A stretch of DNA of 64,000 bases from JBBRDU01 sp038203615 (GCA_038203615.1 JBBRDU010000004.1:1-64000), one strand, 5' to 3'. Shown: positions 38,122-46,101, counted from the stretch's first letter. The notes: generated by a model from the sequence alone, not told the origin. Program-made: numbers and translations.

Positions 38122-38160
38122 AAAAAAAAACCGGGAGGAAAATAAATTCTCCTCCCGGGT
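38122..38160 (-). terminator. Rho-independent terminator of the Lys/Ala micro-protein gene
   Basis: On the minus strand a stem built of CCCGGGAGGA-like and TCCTCCCGG arms (38131-38160) is followed at once by nine T residues (38130-38122). Stem strength and U-run are those of an intrinsic terminator. It lies 54 bases downstream of the 21-codon gene, with no other minus-strand gene between, so it most likely ends that transcript. Confidence 0.8.
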
Positions 38161-38213
38161 TGAATTTGGGGTTGTGACCCCGAAACTTTCGGAGTCGTTC
38201 AAGGCGCTAAGCG

Positions 38214-38279
38214 TTAGTGCCTTTTTTTCTTCGCACTCTTTTTCTTAGCGGCTTTCTTTGCTTTTTTCTTTGCTGCCAT
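38214..38279 (-). CDS. Lys/Ala-rich micro-protein (21 aa)
   Basis: A 21-codon frame encoding MAAKKKAKKAAKKKSAKKKR plus a final His. It has 12 Lys and 1 Arg and looks like the tail of histone H1-like or HU-extension proteins. Support that it is expressed: a purine-rich Shine-Dalgarno run AAAGGGGGG eight bases before the ATG, a strong intrinsic terminator downstream, and another terminator (38322-38359) insulating it from coaB upstream. It may bind nucleic acid electrostatically or act in a ribosome- or DNA-associated role; both are inference. Confidence 0.65.
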   Translation of the reverse strand: MAAKKKAKKAAKKKSAKKKRH

Positions 38280-38321
38280 CGACTTTTCCCCCCTTTCAAT
38301 CCGCATCTGCGGAGGGTTGGT

Positions 38322-38359
38322 GAAGAATTAAAACTACTTCACTACACGAGTGAAGTAGT
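38322..38359 (-). terminator. Rho-independent terminator of the coa/gmk operon
   Basis: A perfect 11-bp inverted repeat (ACTACTTCACT at 38333-38343 and its complement at 38349-38359, five-base loop) starts at the last base of the coaB stop codon on the minus strand and is followed by TTTTAATTCTTC. The U-run is broken by AA but the stem is strong. It should end transcription of yicC-gmk-coaC-coaB. Confidence 0.72.
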
Positions 38360-39015
38360 CACCACGTTTTTTTTGTCAAACGTTTTTCTCGTGTGTTTGA
38401 AATTATTTTCATGAGCTCCAGCGCGATATTTTTTTTGGAAGCGCGCGGAATTTTTGTGATTTCGCCATTTCGAAAAAAAATCGTGACTTCATTTTCATCA
38501 CTTTCCATTCCGGTTTCGGCGCGGCTGACATCATTGCCCACGACCATGTCGCAATTCTTGTCGCGCAGTTTTTTGCGCGCATTTTCCTCGAGGTCGTTAG
38601 TCTCGGCTGCGAACCCGACGACGAGCAGATTGGGATCGTGCCGCGCAATGGAGGAAAGGATATCGCGGGTGGGCACGAGCTCCAGGATGAGGCCGGCGGC
38701 GCCTTTCTTGATCTTCTGCGGCGAGGCCTTGGCTGGCTTGTAGTCGGCCACGGCGGCGCACATGACCAGGACGTCGCAGCCGGGCAGGTGCTGATGCACG
38801 GCCTCCAGCATTTGATCGCTCGTGACCACCTGGATGGTGCGGGCCCGGGGCGGAGCGGGTAAGCTGACCGGGCCGGAGACGAGGACCAGATCGTGGCCGG
38901 CGGCCAGCGCGGCCTCCGCGATGGCGTAGCCCATTTTGCCGGAGGAACGATTGCTCAGATACCGAACCGGGTCGATGGGCTCGCGGGTGGGGCCGGCCGT
39001 GACGAGGAATTTCAC
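38359..39015 (-). CDS. coaB: Phosphopantothenate-cysteine ligase
   Basis: A 218-residue enzyme. KFLVTAGPTREPIDPVRYLS, then NRSSGKMGYAIAEAA, and MCAAVADYKPAKASPQKIKK are CoaB signatures, with LVVGFAAETND further on. It condenses 4'-phosphopantothenate with cysteine (using CTP in most bacteria). In many bacteria this is the C-terminal half of a fused CoaBC; here it is a separate frame whose GTG start overlaps the coaC stop (GTGA, 39012-39015). The lysine-rich tail ends at the terminator. Confidence 0.93.
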   Translation of the reverse strand: MKFLVTAGPTREPIDPVRYLSNRSSGKMGYAIAEAALAAGHDLVLVSGPVSLPAPPRARTIQVVTSDQMLEAVHQHLPGCDVLVMCAAVADYKPAKASPQKIKKGAAGLILELVPTRDILSSIARHDPNLLVVGFAAETNDLEENARKKLRDKNCDMVVGNDVSRAETGMESDENEVTIFFRNGEITKIPRASKKNIALELMKIISNTREKRLTKKTW

Positions 39016-39635
39016 GCGATTAAGTTATCCCGGCGGGCGAGCAGGAACTCGGCGCGAAAGGCGATATCGTCGACCTTCCAAAGACGCCCCGCCCCTTCGT
39101 AGCCGCAAGCCAGCATTCCTTCGTCCGGCCCGATGAAGTCCACGCCGCGCGACTTGAGTTGCTCCACGTTCGACTGCGTCGCCGGATGTTCCCACATTTT
39201 TCCATTCATGGCGGGAGCGAGCAAAATGGGAGCGCGTGTGGCCAAGGCGATGGCGGTGAGCGGATGGTTGGCCAGACCATGGGCCAGTTCGGCGATGACA
39301 TGCGCGGTGGCCGGGGCAATGAGGAGAAGATGGGCCCGGTCGGCCAGTTCGATGTGACCGGGGCGCCAGCTTTCCTTCTCGTCAAAGAAGCTGGTCGTGA
39401 CGGGATTCTTGGAAAGCGTCTGCAAAGTCAGCGGGGTAATGAACTCGGTCGCATCCTGGGTCATGACGACAAACACCTGATGACCCTGCTTGACGAGCAG
39501 GCTGGCGAGTTCGGCGGACTTGTAAGCCGCGATCGATCCAGTCACGCCCAGAACGATAGATTTTCCGACGGGCACCAACGGCACGACGTTGCGCGCGATC
39601 GTTCTTTCGTTTTTGCGTTTCGGGTTCTTCTCCAT
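39012..39635 (-). CDS. coaC: Phosphopantothenoylcysteine decarboxylase
   Basis: A 207-residue flavoprotein. VLGVTGSIAAYKSAELASLL forms the FMN-binding N-terminus; LLIAPATAHVIAELAHGLA, then LLAPAMNGKMWEHPATQSNV, are the PxMNxxMW-type active-site regions. It decarboxylates phosphopantothenoylcysteine to 4'-phosphopantetheine. The ATG at 39635 gives MEKNPKRKNERTIARN, a basic leader of about 25 residues before the domain. It is encoded apart from coaB but coupled by a GTGA overlap. gmk lies 11 bases upstream. Confidence 0.93.
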   Translation of the reverse strand: MEKNPKRKNERTIARNVVPLVPVGKSIVLGVTGSIAAYKSAELASLLVKQGHQVFVVMTQDATEFITPLTLQTLSKNPVTTSFFDEKESWRPGHIELADRAHLLLIAPATAHVIAELAHGLANHPLTAIALATRAPILLAPAMNGKMWEHPATQSNVEQLKSRGVDFIGPDEGMLACGYEGAGRLWKVDDIAFRAEFLLARRDNLIA

Positions 39636-39646
39636 CGAGTGAAGCG

Positions 39647-40258
39647 TCAATTCTGGATAAGGCGACTGCTCAGGTAGCGTTCCGCCCCGATAATATGGCG
39701 GAATTTCAGCAAGTCTTCTTCCATCGACTGACTGATGATGGTGTAGCGATAGTCGCGCCAAAGTTCCATCTCCCGGGCTGCATGGGTGAGCCGCAGCTCA
39801 ATTTGGGCGGGCGTTTCCGTGCCGCGCTTGGTCAGGCGGCGTCGCAGTTCCTCCGGGTTTGGCGGCATGATAAAGACGTCGCTCAAGGCCCGCCGGATAA
39901 ATTCATCGCCGCAATCGCGAATGGCGGCGGCTCCCTGCGTGTCGATGTCGATCAGGACATCGATGCCCTTCTTGAGATTGGCCAGCAAGGGCTGCCGCAA
40001 CGTCCCGTAGTAGTGTTCGTGGACCCGGGCGTATTCGAGGAAGTCACCGCTCTTGATGCGCGCTTGGAAATCGGCCTCCGTCAGAAACTGATAATCTTCC
40101 CCTTCAATCTCTCCCGCGCGCGGGGTCCGCGTGGTGCAGGAGACCGAGTAGACGAAGTCGGGGGTTTGGCGCAGGGCGTCGCAGATGGTCGTTTTGCCGG
40201 CGCCCGATGGCGCGGAAATGACGAACAAAATTCCGTAACGGGTGAACTGTTTATTCAA
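39647..40258 (-). CDS. gmk: Guanylate kinase
   Basis: A 203-residue kinase that phosphorylates GMP to GDP. The P-loop is ISAPSGAGKTTICDAL near residue 15; SCTTRTPRAGEIEGEDYQFL is the GMP-binding region, and IDIDTQGAAAIRD follows. The start is TTG at 40258, overlapping the yicC stop by eight bases (TTGAATAA), and the frame fits the family from its first residues. The neighbours yicC-gmk-coaC-coaB are a well-known order, although rpoZ, often present after gmk, is absent here. Confidence 0.95.
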   Translation of the reverse strand: MNKQFTRYGILFVISAPSGAGKTTICDALRQTPDFVYSVSCTTRTPRAGEIEGEDYQFLTEADFQARIKSGDFLEYARVHEHYYGTLRQPLLANLKKGIDVLIDIDTQGAAAIRDCGDEFIRRALSDVFIMPPNPEELRRRLTKRGTETPAQIELRLTHAAREMELWRDYRYTIISQSMEEDLLKFRHIIGAERYLSSRLIQN

Positions 40259-41126
40259 GGTTCTGAATCTGTTCCCGGATCTTTTCCAGCTCGGACTTCA
40301 GGGTCACGACCAGTTGCGAGATGGTGGCATCGTTGGCCTTCGAGCCGAGCGTGTTCACTTCGCGAAAGATTTCCTGGGTGATGAACTCGAGGGCGCGCCC
40401 GACCGGCTCGTTCTTGCGCAGGTGATGAGCAAACTGGGCGAGATGACTCTCGAGGCGGGTGAGTTCCTCTGAAATATCGGAGCGATCGGCAAAAAAAGAG
40501 ATCTCCTTGATGAGGCGCTCGTCATCGGCCGCGATGGGGACTCCGGCTTTTTCAATGCGTTCGAGCAAGGCGGCCCGGTACTTTTTGATCACGTCCGGGT
40601 GAAGCGCGCGGATTTCCTTTAAACTTTTGCGCATGTCCTTGAGCCGATGGATCAAATCCTTGGCCAGATGTTTGCCTTCGCGCTCCCGCATCTTGATCAG
40701 GTCGGCCAAAGCGGTGCGCAGAGCTTTCTCCACGGGCGGCCAGGCGTCCTCGGCCTTGACCGCTTCCTCCGGCGCGCGCATGACCCCGGGCGCCTGCAGG
40801 ATCGTGGCGATGGTGATTTCTCCCGGCGCGCTTAATTCCTTCTGCAAGGCGCGCATGGCCTCGTGATAGGAACGGGCCAGCTCGGTATCGAGCGCCAGTT
40901 TGCGGGAACCGTTCGACCCGTTGTGCAGGCAGACGAGAACATTGGTGCGGCCGCGGGAGATGCTTTCGTTGATGGTCTGGCGAATGCGTGGCTCCAGCTC
41001 AGTCAGATCGCGCGGCAGACTGACGACGATGTCGCTTTGCTTCCGGTTCACCGTATTCAACTCCACGCTGAATTTCGCGCCGTCGTGGTCCACCTCGCCG
41101 CGACCGTAGCCTGTCATCGATCTCAC
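40251..41126 (-). CDS. yicC: YicC family endoribonuclease
   Basis: A 291-residue protein. SMTGYGRGEVDHDGAKFSV at the N-terminus is the family marker, followed by VNRKQSDIVVSLPRDLTELE. The C-terminal DUF1732 half has LGSKANDATISQLVVTLKSE. E. coli YicC was shown to be an RNase acting on small RNA; here the function is taken from family membership. The GTG start at 41126 gives VRSMTGYG; an ATG nine bases later is possible. It heads the operon yicC-gmk-coaC-coaB. Confidence 0.93.
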   Translation of the reverse strand: MRSMTGYGRGEVDHDGAKFSVELNTVNRKQSDIVVSLPRDLTELEPRIRQTINESISRGRTNVLVCLHNGSNGSRKLALDTELARSYHEAMRALQKELSAPGEITIATILQAPGVMRAPEEAVKAEDAWPPVEKALRTALADLIKMREREGKHLAKDLIHRLKDMRKSLKEIRALHPDVIKKYRAALLERIEKAGVPIAADDERLIKEISFFADRSDISEELTRLESHLAQFAHHLRKNEPVGRALEFITQEIFREVNTLGSKANDATISQLVVTLKSELEKIREQIQNLE

Positions 41127-41198
41127 AACTTGGATTGTGAATTCGAAATTTCGGATTGTCGACGCGATTTCCGAGCCGGTCCGAAGCGGCGAAAAATT

Positions 41199-42383
41199 CT
41201 AGGAGTCAAAGTAACTCGCGTCCTTGTCGCCGCGCCCGGAGCAATTGACCACGATGATTTGGTCGTGCGCCATTTGGCCAGCGGTCTTGATGACATGGGC
41301 GATGGCGTGGGCCGATTCGAGCGCGGGAATGATGCCTTCGGTTTGCGCAAGCGTGCGGAAGGCAGCGAGCGCCTCATCGTCCGTGGCGTAGGTGTATCCG
41401 ATGCGACCGAGGTCGCGCAGGTAGCTGTGCTCGGGGCCGACCGCGGCGTAGTCGAGCCCGGCCGAGATGGAATGGGTGAGTTCGATCTGCCCGTCGTCGT
41501 TGGCCAGCAGGAAAGTCTTGGTGCCTTGCAACACGCCCAGCTTGCCGCCCTGAAAGCGGGCCGCGTGTTTGCCACTGCGAATCCCTTCGCCCCCGGCTTC
41601 GACGCCGATCATCTGCACGCCGGTATCGTCCAGGAACGGATGAAACAGGCCGATGGCATTGCTCCCTCCGCCGACGCAGGCCACGAGGAGATCGGGCAAC
41701 CGGTTCTCTCGTTCCAGGATCTGGCGTCGCGCTTCCTCTCCGATGACCCGGTGAAAATCGCGCACCATCATGGGGTAGGGATGCGACCCCAGGGCCGAGC
41801 CTAATATATAATGAGTGGTGCGCACGTTGGTCACCCAATCGCGCATGGCTTCGTTAATTGCTTCCTTGAGCGTGGCCTGCCCGGCCGTGACCGCGGCCAC
41901 TTTGGCCCCCAGAAATTTCATCCGGGCCACATTGACGGCCTGCCGTTCCATGTCGGTCTTGCCCATATAAACAACGCACTCGCAACCGAAGCGGGCGGCG
42001 ACGGTGGCCGTGGCCACGCCGTGCTGGCCCGCGCCCGTCTCGGCGATGATGCGTTGTTTGCCCATGCGCCGGGCCAGCAGGATCTGGCCGAGAGCGTTAT
42101 TAATCTTGTGCGCGCCGGTGTGAAGCAGGTCCTCCCGTTTCAGGTAGATTTTGGCGCCGCCCAGTTTGGCGGTGAGACGTTCGGCGAAATAAAGCGGAGT
42201 GGGCCGGCCGGCGAAATCGCGCAGCAAAGTGGCCAGTTCTTCCTGGAAGGCAGGATCGTGCCGGGCGCGTTCGTACTCGGCGGCCAGGTCATGGAGCGCC
42301 GACATCAAAGTTTCGGGCACAAACATGCCGCCGTAGGGGCCAAAGTGGCCGGAAGCGTCGGGCGTGGCTGCTAGCTTTGGCAT
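41199..42383 (-). CDS. trpB: Tryptophan synthase beta chain
   Basis: A 394-residue PLP enzyme that joins indole and serine. HFGPYGGMFVPETLM at the N-terminus, KREDLLHTGAHKINNALGQ with the PLP Lys in AHKIN, the Glu in AETGAGQHG, and the phosphate loop GGGSNAIGLFHPF are all present. I chose MPKLAATPDASGHFG (42383); the frame continues upstream through a heptamer repeat array (giving MNVERSLLPFPA), which is probably not translated. trpA is not adjacent. Confidence 0.96.
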   Translation of the reverse strand: MPKLAATPDASGHFGPYGGMFVPETLMSALHDLAAEYERARHDPAFQEELATLLRDFAGRPTPLYFAERLTAKLGGAKIYLKREDLLHTGAHKINNALGQILLARRMGKQRIIAETGAGQHGVATATVAARFGCECVVYMGKTDMERQAVNVARMKFLGAKVAAVTAGQATLKEAINEAMRDWVTNVRTTHYILGSALGSHPYPMMVRDFHRVIGEEARRQILERENRLPDLLVACVGGGSNAIGLFHPFLDDTGVQMIGVEAGGEGIRSGKHAARFQGGKLGVLQGTKTFLLANDDGQIELTHSISAGLDYAAVGPEHSYLRDLGRIGYTYATDDEALAAFRTLAQTEGIIPALESAHAIAHVIKTAGQMAHDQIIVVNCSGRGDKDASYFDS

Positions 42384-42403
42384 GGCGGGAAATGGGAGCA
42401 GAG

Positions 42404-42440
42404 AACGTTCAACGTTCAACGTTCAACGTCCAACGCTCAA
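42404..42440 (+). repeat. Heptamer tandem array, left copy
   Basis: Five tandem heptamers of AACGTTC-type plus AA (37 bases) with one or two substitutions in the last units. A copy matching at 34 of 37 positions lies in inverted orientation at 43856-43892. The mutY stop codon falls on the edge of this array (42437-42439), so the repeat supplies the end of that gene. Confidence 0.75.
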
Positions 42441-43468
42441 TTCGTCGGTCGCACGATCAATGCCTCAATGGCGCGCCGATGCGGGGATGGAATGGGGATG
42501 GAAGCGAGGCGGCGGAGAGGGAACCAGCGCTGCGCACGGGAGGGGGTGCGGCCCGCGCGAGCGGCAAAGACCCGCAGCGTCACTTCGTGATGGGTAAACG
42601 GAAATTTGGAGACGTGCAGGGGCGCTCGAGCCCTGGCGGAGGATAGCGCCGGCAGCATCCACATGCCGCGCCAGCGTTGCTGGCATTGCTGCAGCAGGAT
42701 GTGGTCGCTTTTGATCGTCAGCGCGTGATGTTCGCTCAGCTTTTTCTTGTCCGGTCGAGGCTGCTTCACGGGAAGCGCTGCCGGGTCGACGGCGGAGCAG
42801 AATTTCCGGGCCGGGCAAGCTTCGCAGCGCGGCGCGCGAGGCAGGCAAATGGTGGCGCCAAGATCCATGAGGGCGGAGTTAAATTCCCAGGCGCGATGAT
42901 TCGGGACGAGGCGGGAGGCGTGATCCCAGATTAAATTCCGTCCTGCGCTTGAATCGATTGGCACGGCGATGTTGAAGAGACGGGCGAGCAAGCGCACGAT
43001 ATTGGTCTCGGCCAGGCCGACCGTCTGATTGAAGGCAAAGCTGAGGACGGCATGTGCGGTGTAACGACCGACTCCCGGGAGGGCGAGCAACTCCTCGCTT
43101 GTTTCAGGGCATCGGCCTCCATGGTCCCGGCAGATCTGACGAGCGGCGGCGTGCAGGTTCCGGGCGCGGCTGTAATAGCCGAGGCCCTGCCAGGCGTGCA
43201 GGACCTGGCGCTCGGAAGCGGCCGCCAAAGCGGGAAAATCGGGAAACCGCCGGAGCCATTCTATATAATAAGGGATCACGGTGGCCACCTGGGTCTGCTG
43301 GAGCATGAACTCGGATACGAGGATGGCGTAGGGATCGCGGGTTTGTCGCCAAGGCAGGTCGCGCCCGTGTCTCGCATACCAGCGCAGGAGGGTTCTCTGA
43401 AAGGCGCGAAGGTTCTGAGGATTGATGAAAGGCGAGGAAGATGTTTTTTGCTTTGCCGTTTCAGCCAT
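42437..43468 (-). CDS. mutY: A/G-specific adenine DNA glycosylase
   Basis: A 343-residue HhH-GPD glycosylase that removes adenine opposite 8-oxoguanine. EFMLQQTQVATVIPYYIEWL near residue 53 contains the catalytic Glu; LPGVGRYTAHAVLSFAF is the helix-hairpin-helix. The catalytic-Asp position is occupied by Glu (GLAETNIVRLLARLF near 153). The iron-sulfur ligands follow as CEACPARKFC. The C-terminal 100 residues form a divergent NUDIX-like domain (WRGMWMLPAL). The 3' end runs into the heptamer array at 42404-42440. Confidence 0.9.
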   Translation of the reverse strand: MAETAKQKTSSSPFINPQNLRAFQRTLLRWYARHGRDLPWRQTRDPYAILVSEFMLQQTQVATVIPYYIEWLRRFPDFPALAAASERQVLHAWQGLGYYSRARNLHAAARQICRDHGGRCPETSEELLALPGVGRYTAHAVLSFAFNQTVGLAETNIVRLLARLFNIAVPIDSSAGRNLIWDHASRLVPNHRAWEFNSALMDLGATICLPRAPRCEACPARKFCSAVDPAALPVKQPRPDKKKLSEHHALTIKSDHILLQQCQQRWRGMWMLPALSSARARAPLHVSKFPFTHHEVTLRVFAARAGRTPSRAQRWFPLRRLASIPIPSPHRRAIEALIVRPTN

Positions 43469-43911
43469 GCTCGAATTGCCCTCACCTTAATCCTCTCCCG
43501 GTGGGAGAGGAAAGGGCTGTCTATCCCACGATATGACGTTGCTCTGTCCTCTGAAGGGCGGCGCGCCGTCGCCGCCGGGTGATCCGCCTTGGGTTTTGGT
43601 GACGCCTTGGAACCACAGATGGCGGGCGGAGCGCCCCAGCGGTTGGTCGGGCTTAGGTTATTCCGCCCGTGCAGGGCAAATGGAGAAAGACAGACGGACG
43701 CATCTTCCGACAACGTTTGGTTAGCGTGTGGTATGGCAGCCGTTGTAAGGCAAGCGCTTCGCTTGCCGGGATGGCCGGCGTGGTCGGCCTGGTTTTGACA
43801 TTGTGCTCGGAGCGTCCGATCGCGCACGGTCCTCTTCGAATTCAGAAATTCCGCATTGAGCGTTGAACGTTGGGCGTTGAACGTTGAACGTTTGCTGCCC
43901 GATCCGCTCGA
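43469..43911. other. Gene-free repeat-rich stretch (443 bp)
   Basis: This is the longest gene-free stretch in the window. It holds hairpins CCTCTCCC-GGT-GGGAGAGG at 43492-43510 and GGCAAGCG-CTT-CGCTTGCC at 43749-43767, a third short one (GGCCG/CGGCC) at 43773-43789, and the right heptamer array at 43856-43892. Open frames crossing it encode peptides made of translated repeats and look spurious. It separates divergent mutY and rnhC and so should contain their promoters. Confidence 0.6.
43856..43892 (-). repeat. Heptamer tandem array, right copy
   Basis: Read on the minus strand, it is five AACGTTC-type heptamers plus AA, differing from the array at 42404-42440 at only three positions. It ends 19 bases before the rnhC ATG. 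The two copies are inverted relative to each other and enclose mutY plus the repeat-rich gap. Confidence 0.75.
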
Positions 43912-44859
43912 ATGAATTCCTACACCCACCCGCTAACGACTGAGCAGGTGACCAAGCTGCGAGCCCTGCTCGACGAGCTTGGGTTCAAATTTTCGCCGAA
44001 GGGGTACACGATCTTTTTCGGACAAAAGAACAAGCTGAGCGTGGCCGTCTACGAGAAGGGGCCAAAGATCCTGGTGCAGGGGAAAGGGATCGAAGAGTTC
44101 GTCCAGTTCGAGCTCGAGCCGAAGATTCTGGGTGAAGCGAAGATGGGCTACGAGGAAGTGCATTCGCCAGAGATGTTTCAGCCGCATTTCGGGGTGGACG
44201 AAAGCGGAAAAGGCGATTTTTTCGGACCGCTCGTGATCTCGGGCGTCTACGTGGACCGGGGGATTGCGCGGAAACTTTTCGACGCGGGCGTGCAGGACAG
44301 CAAACGGATCAGTTCGGATGCGAAGATCCGCGCACTGAGCGACGTGATTCGCAAAGAGACGCTCGGAATGCACGAGACGGTGCTGATCGGCCCGGCCAAG
44401 TATAACGAGCTCTACGTCAGCTTCAAAAATCTGAATAGTCTCCTCGGGTGGGGCCATGCGCGGGTCATCGAAAACCTGCTGGTCAAAAAACCCGAGTGCC
44501 CGCGTTCCTTGTCGGATCAGTTCGCGGATGCGCGCGTGATTGAACGATCGTTGCGCGGCGCGGCGCGGGAGATCATCATCGAACAGCGGCCGCGGGCGGA
44601 ATCGGATGTGGCGGTGGCGGCGGCTTCCATCCTGGCGCGCGAGGCTTTCATCGGCTGGCTGGAGCGGACGGGAAAGAAGCTGGGTGTGCGGCTGGATCGC
44701 GGCGTTTCGGGCTCGGTCAAAGAGGCCGCGAAAAAGCTGGTGGAGAAGGAGGGGGCGGAGGCTCTGCGCGAAGTGGCCAAGATTCATTTCCGGACTGCGC
44801 ACGAAATCGCGCCGCAGGCTTTTCCCGCTCCTCCCCCTAAGCAGGCCTGGCGCAAGTAA
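43912..44859 (+). CDS. rnhC: Ribonuclease HIII
   Basis: A 315-residue type 2 RNase H. An N-terminal TBP-like substrate-binding domain covers residues 1-90 (YTIFFGQKNKLSVAVYEKG). The catalytic domain starts GVDESGKGDFFGPLVISGVY (DE pair), with DSKRISSDAKI and, later, ESDVAVAAASILAREAFI supplying the remaining acidic residues. The N-terminal domain distinguishes it from RNase HII. It cuts RNA in RNA-DNA hybrids. RNase HIII has a patchy distribution (Bacillota, Chlamydiota/Verrucomicrobiota group, Aquificota), which supports the taxonomic guess. Confidence 0.94.
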   Translation: MNSYTHPLTTEQVTKLRALLDELGFKFSPKGYTIFFGQKNKLSVAVYEKGPKILVQGKGIEEFVQFELEPKILGEAKMGYEEVHSPEMFQPHFGVDESGKGDFFGPLVISGVYVDRGIARKLFDAGVQDSKRISSDAKIRALSDVIRKETLGMHETVLIGPAKYNELYVSFKNLNSLLGWGHARVIENLLVKKPECPRSLSDQFADARVIERSLRGAAREIIIEQRPRAESDVAVAAASILAREAFIGWLERTGKKLGVRLDRGVSGSVKEAAKKLVEKEGAEALREVAKIHFRTAHEIAPQAFPAPPPKQAWRK

Positions 44860-44930
44860 GCCGGGCACCACTTTTCCCGAAGGGATCGGGCAAGATTCCT
44901 GCTTTCTGGATCTGCGATTCCTTCTCATTT

Positions 44931-45659
44931 GTGGAAACGAGGCTGCTCATTCTTAACGCCGACCCTGTCTTTCAAGACCGGGCCCTTGGTTTATTTGACC
45001 TGATGGAAGGGGTCGAAACACGGATCGTTCGTACCCTCTCGGATGCGATTAACGTTCTGCTTGGGGAGAATTTTGACGCCTTTATCGTGGAAGGAGAAGC
45101 GCCCTTGGCCGTGGAGCAGGCCACAAACGCGCGCCAGCACTTTCCGTCTCTCGAAACCATCTGCCTGGTACCGGAGGAAAAGGATCCGCAGGCGGCCGGA
45201 TTGGCCGCGCGGCAGGACATCAAGATTGTCCACGCCAGCCGAAAAGAGCGCCGGCTCGACCGCGAGCTGCGCCATTTTGTGCGGTCGCTGGAGCGGACGG
45301 TCGGCACGGCCTCGGAAGGGATCGACCCGTGTCATTCTTTGATCGGCAATCTGAATCAATTCTCTGCGCCGGAGATTTTGCAGATGAGTTGCCTGGGCCA
45401 GCGGAGTGGACGCTTTACCTTCAAATCCGGGCGGGGGAACAGCGAAATCTATTTGCAGCAGGGAGCGGTGCGGCACGCTGTGTTTGACCGGCTGGAAGGA
45501 GAAGCGGCCGTGGCCGAGATCTTCCGCTGGCGGCAAGGGCGGTTTTATTTCGAGGAAGGAATCATCAGCCAGGTGCAGACGGTCGATCGGCCGTGGGCGC
45601 ATCTTTTGATCGATAACCTGCAAAAGCTGGACGAGACCCTCGAGTTGGTCAGCCTGTAA
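44931..45659 (+). CDS. Receiver-like plus DUF4388 (PATAN) domain protein
   Basis: A 242-residue protein starting with GTG at 44931. Residues 1-110 have a receiver-like fold (RLLILNADPVFQDRALGLFD) without a clear phosphoacceptor Asp. Residues 130-240 are a DUF4388/PATAN domain: LIGNLNQFSAPEILQMSCL, SGRFTFKSGRGNSEIYLQQG and WRQGRFYFEEG. Such domains occur in two-component and gliding or gene-regulation proteins of deltaproteobacteria and cyanobacteria as protein-interaction modules. It lies seven bases upstream of the next unknown gene, so the pair is likely cotranscribed. Confidence 0.75.
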   Translation: METRLLILNADPVFQDRALGLFDLMEGVETRIVRTLSDAINVLLGENFDAFIVEGEAPLAVEQATNARQHFPSLETICLVPEEKDPQAAGLAARQDIKIVHASRKERRLDRELRHFVRSLERTVGTASEGIDPCHSLIGNLNQFSAPEILQMSCLGQRSGRFTFKSGRGNSEIYLQQGAVRHAVFDRLEGEAAVAEIFRWRQGRFYFEEGIISQVQTVDRPWAHLLIDNLQKLDETLELVSL

Positions 45660-45666
45660 CGCGATT

Positions 45667-46101
45667 ATGAGGGATAAAGAATTAGAGACGAAGCTGCGTG
45701 TCCTCACGCTGCAATTGGATAGCTGGAAGAAACTGCACGACTTCATCACATATGGGTTAGACAAGGCCCAGCCGATCATCTCGGCTGAGCAGGAGCGTCA
45801 ATTCACGGAAGTGCGCGCTTATCTTCTGCAGGAGACGGAGTTTGTCCTGAAAGAGCTCAGCATGCTGGGAGAGCTTTCGGGGAAAGCCATGAACGTGTTG
45901 CAACGCGCCTCCTCTATCCGGGGGGTGCGGGAGCTGGCCAACGACGAAACTCGCCGGCTTGAAATGGAATGGAACGGCGTGTTCACCAAGCTGGGAGTGA
46001 TGCAGGGCCAATTGAAGTCCAAGCGCAAGCAATTGGGCGCCCTGAACCTCTGGCATTACTACTTTCAGCGTCTGCTGCGCCGCCCCATTTTCGCCTCGTA
46101 A
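45667..46101 (+). CDS. Conserved helical protein of unknown function
   Basis: A 144-residue protein that is helical almost throughout (MRDKELETKLRVLTLQLDSW, then AYLLQETEFVLKELSML), with alternating hydrophobic and charged residues suggesting coiled coil. No membrane segment, signal peptide or catalytic motif is visible, and I do not recognise a family. Its seven-base spacing from the DUF4388 gene suggests that it acts with that protein, perhaps as a partner. Purely contextual. Confidence 0.65.
   Translation: MRDKELETKLRVLTLQLDSWKKLHDFITYGLDKAQPIISAEQERQFTEVRAYLLQETEFVLKELSMLGELSGKAMNVLQRASSIRGVRELANDETRRLEMEWNGVFTKLGVMQGQLKSKRKQLGALNLWHYYFQRLLRRPIFAS

Larger units (their letters stand above)
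37867..38213. other. Gene-free stretch with repeat and terminator
   Basis: These 347 bases hold no convincing gene. They contain the inverted repeat at 37987-38054, the strong minus-strand terminator at 38122-38160 and a short hairpin CCGAAA-C-TTTCGG at 38180-38192. The upstream part (37867-37986) should carry the promoter of the suhB-like/ispF/cysS group. Confidence 0.5.

Noticed and set aside
42404..43892. Heptamer arrays considered as a CRISPR
   Set aside because: Units are 7 bases without spacers and no cas gene is near.
43276..43929. 217-codon minus-strand frame upstream of mutY
   Set aside because: Its peptide consists of translated hairpin and heptamer repeats and of sequence opposite rnhC and mutY.
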